Shown here piece by piece: positions 1 through 4,324 of a DNA stretch of 5,059 nt (the first letter of the stretch is position 1; every line of letters starts with the position of its first letter). A model generated the notes under the pieces. That model was not told the origin of the DNA, made no database searches, and saw only the letters and a program-made list of their open reading frames with translations. Origin of the DNA: Nitrososphaerota archaeon (lineage in GTDB: Archaea > Thermoproteota > Nitrososphaeria > Nitrososphaerales > Gagatemarchaeaceae); the NCBI GenBank assembly GCA_005877365.1, contig VBPP01000253.1, positions 1-5,059 on the forward strand, read 5' to 3'. The position numbers and the translations under genes were made by a program.

Positions 1-430
1 CAACGATCATCTGTGGGTCCTCAATCGTCCGGAGAACCCTCGGCCTCTTCAGATGTTTCGCGGTTATCCTCTCGTTAGCCCCGAAGTGCGTGTGGATCGT
101 CTTCTTCCCGACACCGTCAACAACGATGTAGGCCCGCCCCGATTTGGTCCCCTTCAGCTTCGCGACCCCCTCGGTGACCACTCCCTCTCCACGTAGCTCG
201 GCGAGCTGCTTCCTGGAGACGTCGTCCCTGCCGAGCGCGCCCACGAAGGCGACCTTCTCCTTGCCGAGTATCCTGGCTGCCGCAACGGCGACGTTTGCGC
301 CCTTCCCCCCGGAGAACTCCTCGACGCGGTTCACTGGGACCTCCTCCCCCTGCTTCGCGAACCTGTCCTCGAAGATGCTTGTGTCCCAGTTGATCGCCCC
401 CAGGACGGTCAGAAGGTGATCTGTCCCCAA
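1..430 (-). CDS. PfkB-family carbohydrate/nucleoside kinase, ribokinase-like (N-terminal part, cut by window edge)
   Basis: The minus-strand frame is open from 430 to the left edge and gives 143 residues. It shows the start of a PfkB kinase, a cytosolic enzyme that phosphorylates a sugar or nucleoside hydroxyl using a nucleotide. Visible marks are the first beta strand with an N-x-D substrate-binding motif (LGAINWD, residues 10-16), the PfkB signature 1 stretch GGKGANVAVAAARILG (41-56), the AFVGALGRDD segment (61-70), and GANERIT (117-123), which resembles the ribokinase PGAN-x-x-L element. The C-terminal half with the catalytic DTxGAGD motif lies outside the window, so the substrate (ribose, nucleoside or other sugar) cannot be named. 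The start is uncertain. The first plausible in-frame start is TTG at 430; no ATG or GTG occurs in frame upstream, and no Shine-Dalgarno site is at the right distance. The gene lies 46 bases downstream of proS on the same strand and may be co-transcribed with it. Confidence 0.9.
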   Translation of the reverse strand, partial: MGTDHLLTVLGAINWDTSIFEDRFAKQGEEVPVNRVEEFSGGKGANVAVAAARILGKEKVAFVGALGRDDVSRKQLAELRGEGVVTEGVAKLKGTKSGRAYIVVDGVGKKTIHTHFGANERITAKHLKRPRVLRTIEDPQMIV

Positions 431-476
431 CCGGCTCGTGGCAGAGCCTCTACTAATCGGAGAAAAGCCTTTGGTG

Positions 477-1919
477 CTAGTACGACTTTGCGAAGTTAGC
501 GATGACCCCGGCCTCCCTTCCGCAATAGACGCAGCGGGACTTCGTCCCTTTCTGGTCCATCGGGAGGTTGACTATCTTCGCACCCGTCTCCTCCTTCACC
601 TTCGCCTCGCAATCCGGAGAAAGACACCAAGGGGCGCGGACAATCCCCCCATTCTTCAGAGAACTCTTGAGCTGTTCGTAGGTTTCCGCCGTGTAGGTGT
701 GTTCTTTCAGGAAGGAGAGCGCACGTTGGTAAAGGTTCTCCTGTATCTCCTTCAGCTCTCTCGCCACCTCTCTCGCCGCGCTGGCCATCGTCACCTGCCG
801 CTTCTTCCCGTTGTCCCTCCGCGCGAGGACGACCTGCCTCTTCGCCAGGTCCCTCGCCCCGATCTCGACACGGAGGGGGACGCCCTTCAACTCCCACTCG
901 TTGAACTTCCTCCCCGGTGTAAGGTGGTCTCTGTCGTCGAGCTTGACAGAGGTCGTCTCCTCGAGACGGGCTCTTAATTTCTCCGCCTGCTTCAGGACCC
1001 TCTCTCTCGCCTCCTCGTCGAATATCGGCACGATCACCACCTGAAAGAGAGCCACTCGCGGAGGGACGATGAGTCCCTTGTCGTCACTGTGTATCGCGAG
1101 CATGACACCGATCTCACGAGTCGAGATGGCCCAAGTGTTCTGCCACGCAAACTGCTTCTGGCCGTTCCTGTCAACAAACGAGATCTCGAAGGCCTTCGCG
1201 AAGTTCTGGCCGTCGGAGTGGAAGTCGGGCCCCTGGATGGCCTTCCCGTCGGGCATCAGATGCTCTATGCTGTAGCTGGCGGTCGCCCCCGCGAATTTCT
1301 CCGCGTCTGTCTTCTTCCCGACAAGCCCGGGCAGTGCGAGGTACTCCTCGGTGATCGTCTTGTAGATTCTGAGTATCTCGTCTCTCTCCGCCATCGCCTC
1401 CCCCTCCGTCGCGAAGACGGTGTGCCCCTCGTTCCAGAGAAACTCCCTCGAGCGAAGGAGCGGGGTAGGGTGCCTGAACTCCCATCTGACCACATTGTTC
1501 CACTGATTCAGCCTCAGCGGCAAATCCCTCGACGACCTAACCCACCTGGAGATGACCTCGTACATCAGCGTCTCAGAGGTGGGCCTTATCGCCAACCTTT
1601 CCTCGAGTTTCGAGTCGCCGGCCTGGGTGACCCAGGCGACTTCGGGGGAGAATCCCTTCACGTGCTCTTGCTCCTTCTTCAGCAGCCTTTCGGGAATGAA
1701 GATTGGGAAGTAGGTGTTCTGGATTCCAATCTTTTTGAATTCCTTGTCTGTCTCCCGCTGAATTGCCTCCCAGATCGCGTAACCAGAGGGGCGGAAGACT
1801 ATGCACCCGGAGACGGGGCTGTAGTCTGCGAGCTCAGACTTCAGGATAACCTGCGTGTACCACTCGTCGAAGTTCTCCGACTTTCTGACCGTAATCCCTT
1901 CTTGTTTCGCCTCGGCCAC
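477..1919 (-). CDS. proS: Prolyl-tRNA synthetase, archaeal/eukaryal type
   Basis: This class IIa aminoacyl-tRNA synthetase charges tRNA-Pro with proline in the cytosol. The 480 residues match the usual length of the archaeal type, which lacks the large bacterial editing insertion. In order: N-terminal ENFDEWYTQVILKSELADYS (15-34), motif 1 region around FRPSGYAIWE (42-51), the proline-site loop RPTSE (112-116), motif 2 from VVRWEF to FLWNEGHT (143-167), DFHSDGQNF (232-240), and a motif 3 region around HSDDKGLIVPPRVA (277-290). The anticodon-binding domain begins at QVVIVPIF (293-300). The C-terminal domain has cysteines 432, 437, 463 and 466 arranged like a zinc site and ends in the characteristic AKSY. 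The start is GTG: an in-frame TAA lies eight codons upstream and no other start lies between. It has no Shine-Dalgarno site but a TATA-like element about 27 bases upstream, suggesting a leaderless message. The first 79 bases overlap the end of the exchanger frame. Confidence 0.98.
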   Translation of the reverse strand: MAEAKQEGITVRKSENFDEWYTQVILKSELADYSPVSGCIVFRPSGYAIWEAIQRETDKEFKKIGIQNTYFPIFIPERLLKKEQEHVKGFSPEVAWVTQAGDSKLEERLAIRPTSETLMYEVISRWVRSSRDLPLRLNQWNNVVRWEFRHPTPLLRSREFLWNEGHTVFATEGEAMAERDEILRIYKTITEEYLALPGLVGKKTDAEKFAGATASYSIEHLMPDGKAIQGPDFHSDGQNFAKAFEISFVDRNGQKQFAWQNTWAISTREIGVMLAIHSDDKGLIVPPRVALFQVVIVPIFDEEARERVLKQAEKLRARLEETTSVKLDDRDHLTPGRKFNEWELKGVPLRVEIGARDLAKRQVVLARRDNGKKRQVTMASAAREVARELKEIQENLYQRALSFLKEHTYTAETYEQLKSSLKNGGIVRAPWCLSPDCEAKVKEETGAKIVNLPMDQKGTKSRCVYCGREAGVIANFAKSY

Positions 1920-2536
1920 GCTTTGGTTCGCCCTTGCGGGCGCTTATGAACGTATTCGCGGAGGATTTGCCCAACCTGCCGGAAGATTACGATTCTGCCT
2001 CGCGTCAGGAAGAGCTCGACAGCTGCGAGGATGAGGTAGACTGCTGAGACCTCCAGGCGGAGGGGGGGGATGAAGAATTGCACGAGGAAGAGTGCGAGGA
2101 GCGTTAGGGCTTCCCTCGAAGAGAGCTGGAGGTCGAGGAGGCAGACAACACCGTAAATCGACTGCGAGGCAGTCAGGAAGAGTTCGCTTATCTGAAGCTG
2201 GGTCAGTGCGATGCTCTGGAATCGGGCTAGCGCGACGTTGTATACGATTGGAATGGTTCCAACGAGCAGAGTCCACTGGTTGAGCTTCGACGAAATCAGG
2301 TTTCCCATCGCGAGGGAACCACGATTCGACCGCGCGGCCCAGTAGAGGACCGTTACGGTTTCGGGGAACTCGGTGAGGAATGGTGCAAGCCACTGAATCA
2401 AGAGGTACTGACTGATCCCGAGCGCACCTCCTATCTCAATCAGACCGCCAACGAAGGGCTGGGCCCCGAGGATGGTCACCAACCCCCCCACTCCGACTAG
2501 CGAGAGGATCACGCCATACCTCCTGCCCCGTCGCAT
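1841..2536 (-). CDS. Sodium/calcium exchanger-type membrane protein, C-terminal half (alpha-repeat 2)
   Basis: This integral membrane protein resembles the second half of a CaCA-family cation antiporter. Counting from ATG 2536, I see six membrane segments near residues 7-30, 40-66, 78-100, 116-136, 140-157 and 161-178. Alpha-repeat 2 is recognisable: PFLTEFPETVTVLYW (52-66, with the Pro-Glu pair) followed by GNLISSKLNQWTLLVG (78-93). The tail after about residue 180 is basic and partly overlaps proS by 79 bases. The N-terminal half is encoded in a different frame overlapping by 101 bases. Two starts are possible: ATG 2536, with no usable ribosome-binding site, and GTG 2512, six bases after AGGAGG and giving 223 residues. 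The outer start is given because it keeps the basic flank before the first helix, but the ribosome-binding site favours 2512. In the overlap this frame looks coding: 27 of 34 third positions are G or C, against 16 of 33 in the other frame. It may be a separate subunit or the second part of a frameshifted gene. Confidence 0.82.
   Translation of the reverse strand: MRRGRRYGVILSLVGVGGLVTILGAQPFVGGLIEIGGALGISQYLLIQWLAPFLTEFPETVTVLYWAARSNRGSLAMGNLISSKLNQWTLLVGTIPIVYNVALARFQSIALTQLQISELFLTASQSIYGVVCLLDLQLSSREALTLLALFLVQFFIPPLRLEVSAVYLILAAVELFLTRGRIVIFRQVGQILREYVHKRPQGRTKAWPRRNKKGLRSESRRTSTSGTRRLS
1929..1942 (-). other. Perfect 5-bp inverted repeat with GCAA loop before proS
   Basis: On the minus strand the sequence is CGCCC-GCAA-GGGCG, an all-GC stem with a GNRA-type tetraloop. 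It sits directly between the candidate TATA element and the proS start and is also inside the tail of the exchanger frame. In a read-through transcript it could fold as RNA; in a leaderless proS message it would be absent and could matter only as DNA. Short GC stems arise easily in GC-rich sequence. Confidence 0.4.
1943..1957 (-). promoter_or_regulatory. Candidate TATA/BRE promoter for proS
   Basis: Read on the minus strand, GAATACG is followed by TTCATAAG (1950-1943), centred about 27 bases before the GTG of proS. That is the spacing expected for a leaderless archaeal transcript. The match to a TATA box is moderate and the site lies inside the coding region of the upstream exchanger half, so it is a suggestion only. 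Confidence 0.4.
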
Positions 2537-3041
2537 CCTCGCCGAGCGTTCCCTTCGCGACTATCAAGAAGGAGTAGAGTGTCGATATTCCTAGGAAGAG
2601 TACCTCGAGCGCCTGGGCCAGCTCTAGCTGTAGGTACTTGCCAGCGTTCGGGTTTTCACCTCTGGACGCGAGGTACGAGACGAAGAAGACTAGGGGCCAT
2701 CCCGCTCCGAGAAGCAATCGATTTGCGCCAGTCATGCTCGCAGTCGCGAAGTGGAGCTGAGTCGCGTCAAACGCACCATTGTAGGCGAGCGCGGCATCCA
2801 CAGAGTACTCCGGCAGGACCTGAAGGGTCGCGAGAACCGCGAGAGCGAGCACCTGAGAAACGACGAACTGCAGCGACTCGGTCCCCCAAGCCAGCTCGAA
2901 GCTTGCCGCCGCCATTCCGAGGCCCGTGACAATCACGACAATGAGAGCAGAATCCCTGCCAATCCCGAAGACCACCGTCGCGACAAACGGCACGAGCGTC
3001 AGCAGGGCGAGAGTGATCGAGACTCGCTCGCGCCTCTTCAA
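2436..3041 (-). CDS. Sodium/calcium exchanger-type membrane protein, N-terminal half (alpha-repeat 1)
   Basis: The 201-residue frame carries the first half of a CaCA-family exchanger. Five membrane segments are visible near residues 8-27, 31-51, 57-77, 100-125 and 139-162. Alpha-repeat 1 is LQVLPEYSVDAALAYNG (73-89, with the Pro-Glu pair) followed by MTGANRLLLGAGWPLVFF (103-120). CaCA proteins exchange Ca2+ or other cations for Na+ or H+ across the membrane and need two alpha-repeats in opposite orientation; only one is present here. After about residue 170 the sequence becomes non-hydrophobic and loses GC-rich third positions, as if it were out of frame, while the other frame takes over with the second half. 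The start is TTG, preceded by GGTGAGG at suitable spacing. An ATG at 3058 in another frame lies at the leaderless distance from the TATA element and reads six codons into a TGA overlapping this TTG, so a one-base indel near 3041 is possible. Confidence 0.8.
   Translation of the reverse strand: MKRRERVSITLALLTLVPFVATVVFGIGRDSALIVVIVTGLGMAAASFELAWGTESLQFVVSQVLALAVLATLQVLPEYSVDAALAYNGAFDATQLHFATASMTGANRLLLGAGWPLVFFVSYLASRGENPNAGKYLQLELAQALEVLFLGISTLYSFLIVAKGTLGEDATGQEVWRDPLASRSGGVGDHPRGPALRWRSD
2518..2524 (-). promoter_or_regulatory. Strong ribosome-binding site inside the exchanger gene
   Basis: On the minus strand AGGAGGT lies five bases (ATGGC) before GTG 2512-2510, in frame with the C-terminal exchanger half. 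This is a perfect match to the 16S anti-Shine-Dalgarno at good spacing. It is the best such site I noticed in the window and supports independent translation of the downstream half. The bases also encode Arg-Arg in that frame, so chance is not excluded. Confidence 0.55.
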
Positions 3042-3045
3042 CCCG

Positions 3046-3053
3046 ACCTCACC
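3046..3053 (-). promoter_or_regulatory. Ribosome-binding site for the exchanger N-terminal half
   Basis: Minus-strand GGTGAGGT ends four bases before the TTG at 3041. The GGTGA part matches the 16S anti-Shine-Dalgarno with seven bases to the TTG. It supports the non-ATG start, which has an in-frame TGA 13 codons upstream and no ATG in between. Confidence 0.45.
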
Positions 3054-3080
3054 GCCATCTTGCGCGACCGTCTCAAGTCA

Positions 3081-3090
3081 GACATATAAC
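3081..3090 (+). promoter_or_regulatory. TATA box of the divergent promoter (glycosylase, possibly also exchanger)
   Basis: The sequence GACATATAAC contains an A/T core in an otherwise GC-rich 74-base gap between divergent genes. Its centre is about 29 bases before the ATG of the uracil-DNA glycosylase, which has no Shine-Dalgarno site, so a leaderless message is likely. Read the other way it is GTTATATGTC, a near palindrome, centred about 28 bases before an ATG at 3058 on the minus strand. No other A/T-rich element is visible in the gap, so both genes may use it. Confidence 0.65.
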
Positions 3091-3115
3091 GCTCGCAGAT
3101 GGTCTCACACTGTTC

Positions 3116-3670
3116 ATGGACCCCGGCTTACTCCTCGGCGAGTTGGCAGAGGAGGTCAGGACCTGCGAGAAGTGTGACCTGTGCAGGAGCAGGACGAAGG
3201 CGGTCCCCGGTGAGGGGTCCGGGAGGTCCGTTGTCATGCTCGTGGGGGAGGCACCCGGGGGGAAGGAAGACCAGTCCGGGAGGCCATTCGTCGGCGCGGC
3301 AGGGAGGAAGCTCGAAGGCCTTCTGATGCTGGCGGGACTCTCGAGGGACGACGTGTTCATCACCAACATCGTGAAGTGCAGGCCGCCGGAGAACAGACGC
3401 CCGAGGAGGGAAGAAGCCGAGAGCTGCCGTGACTATCTTCGCCGAGAGATTGAGGCACTGAACCCCTCGCTTGTCGTCCTCCTCGGCGTCACCGCCCTCA
3501 AGCAGTTTTTCCCGTCGAGCGAGATCTCCACGGCCCGCGGGGTCGTGGTCGAGAGCGGAGGAAGGAGATACCTCCCCACTTACCATCCTGCCTCGATGAT
3601 CTATAACAGGTCGCTCGAGGCGGCGGTCTCTGAAGATTTTCGTGAACTCAAGAAGCTATTGGGCCGATGA
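3116..3670 (+). CDS. udg: Uracil-DNA glycosylase, family 4 (iron-sulfur, UDGa)
   Basis: This DNA-repair enzyme removes uracil from DNA after cytosine deamination or misincorporation, starting base-excision repair. The 184 residues are typical for family 4. Cysteines 17, 20, 88 and 104 have the spacing of the four ligands of the family's 4Fe-4S cluster (C-x2-C, then about 68 residues, then C-x15-C); Cys23 is extra. Active-site motif I is GEAPGGKEDQSGRPFVGAAG (44-63), followed by TNIVKCRPPENRRP (83-96), the core strand and turn VVLLGVTALKQF (120-131), and the DNA-intercalation motif YHPAS (156-160), with Ala where many homologs have Ser. The ATG lies about 29 bases after a TATA element and lacks a Shine-Dalgarno site, which fits leaderless transcription. 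The gene is transcribed divergently from the exchanger and its last 15 bases overlap the end of the convergent membrane-protein gene. Confidence 0.97.
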   Translation: MDPGLLLGELAEEVRTCEKCDLCRSRTKAVPGEGSGRSVVMLVGEAPGGKEDQSGRPFVGAAGRKLEGLLMLAGLSRDDVFITNIVKCRPPENRRPRREEAESCRDYLRREIEALNPSLVVLLGVTALKQFFPSSEISTARGVVVESGGRRYLPTYHPASMIYNRSLEAAVSEDFRELKKLLGR

Positions 3671-4279
3671 GAGGCCGCTCGGCTTCTTACCCCTCCAGCT
3701 CAGCATCACGGCTGCTAGAATCGTCAAGAGGAGGGAGCCACCGAGGCCGAGGAGAATGCTTCTCTTCCCCACTTCGTCGATAACGACGGGGACTGCGAGA
3801 AGGAGGATGATCGCGACGGTCTTTGCCTGAGCGAGACTTTTGAGGCTGACGGGGGTCACGATGAGGAAGCTGAGGAGGACGAGAAGTGCCGGAAAGACAA
3901 TCGTGTACCTCCCGGCGAAGAGGTCTGCTCCCGTCCCGCCCAGGTCGGGCGAGAAACCGTTCGCGTACCAGGCGGTGAGTATTGCGAGCAAGAAACTCGC
4001 TACTGCGAGCTTCTGAAGCCGCTTGCTGAGCTGCAGGACACGCTCGCTTCTTCGCGCCCTCTCCACGCTCGAGACCTCCATCACTGTGCTGAGTATGATA
4101 GCGAGGATTCCCAGGAGAAAGAGGTCTGGGTTCCTCGTCACCCCCAGGTAAACCTGCTCGGGGAGGTACGACGAGAAGCCCGCCACTGCCCACAGGTAGA
4201 TCGCGTAGAAGGCGGCGGCCAAGAATGGGACTAGGAGGAGGAGGGACGAGACGTCCTCATAAATCTCCTTCCGGTTCAT
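3656..4279 (-). CDS. Multi-pass membrane protein of unknown function
   Basis: I do not recognise this family. The 207 residues contain six likely membrane segments, near 13-35, 50-68, 88-105, 124-142, 152-168 and 174-194. The N-terminus is short and charged (MNRKEIYED), and a basic cytoplasmic-looking stretch, VERARRSERVLQLSKRLQK, lies between segments two and three (72-90). The loop after segment three (NGFSPDLGGTGADLFAGR, 107-124) is polar and Gly/Asp-containing, probably outside. There are no cysteines or histidines and no evident catalytic or nucleotide-binding motif. The ATG start is supported by a TATA-like element with a purine-rich upstream flank 28 bases away and no Shine-Dalgarno site. 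It lies 45 bases downstream of trmI but appears to have its own promoter, and it ends by overlapping the glycosylase gene tail-to-tail. It could be a small transporter, a channel or an uncharacterised archaeal membrane protein. Confidence 0.85.
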   Translation of the reverse strand: MNRKEIYEDVSSLLLLVPFLAAAFYAIYLWAVAGFSSYLPEQVYLGVTRNPDLFLLGILAIILSTVMEVSSVERARRSERVLQLSKRLQKLAVASFLLAILTAWYANGFSPDLGGTGADLFAGRYTIVFPALLVLLSFLIVTPVSLKSLAQAKTVAIILLLAVPVVIDEVGKRSILLGLGGSLLLTILAAVMLSWRGKKPSGLSSAQ

Positions 4280-4302
4280 CGTTTTGCTGCGGTCGGAGAA
4301 TC

Positions 4303-4320
4303 TCTTAAAACTCTTTTCGC
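4303..4320 (-). promoter_or_regulatory. BRE/TATA promoter for the six-helix membrane protein
   Basis: On the minus strand GCGAAAAGAG (BRE-like, purine-rich) is followed by TTTTAAGA, centred about 28 bases before the ATG at 4279. It fills the short gap between trmI and the membrane gene and is the most convincing archaeal promoter in the window together with the divergent TATA element. It suggests a leaderless transcript. Confidence 0.6.
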
Positions 4321-4324
4321 CAGA

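Noticed and set aside
144..419. Plus-strand open frame of 91 residues at the left end
   Set aside because: It is antisense to the PfkB kinase, Ser/Pro/Thr-rich and without motifs.
438..977. Plus-strand open frame of 179 residues opposite proS
   Set aside because: It is antisense to a clearly conserved synthetase and has low-complexity Arg/Leu/Pro-rich composition typical of shadow frames in GC-rich DNA.
1089..1949. Plus-strand open frame of 286 residues opposite proS
   Set aside because: Its length is notable, but the composition (Arg, Pro, Leu, Gly) mirrors the antisense of proS codons. No domain is recognisable, and no promoter or ribosome-binding site precedes it.
2436..2536. Programmed ribosomal frameshift joining the two exchanger halves
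   Set aside because: I found no slippery heptamer or pause-inducing structure at the junction, and a fused chain would have the wrong repeat orientation by my helix count. Separate translation or a lesion is more likely.
3128..3586. Minus-strand frame of 152 residues opposite the glycosylase
   Set aside because: The plus-strand glycosylase motifs and cysteine ligands are decisive; the opposite frame has no recognisable fold.
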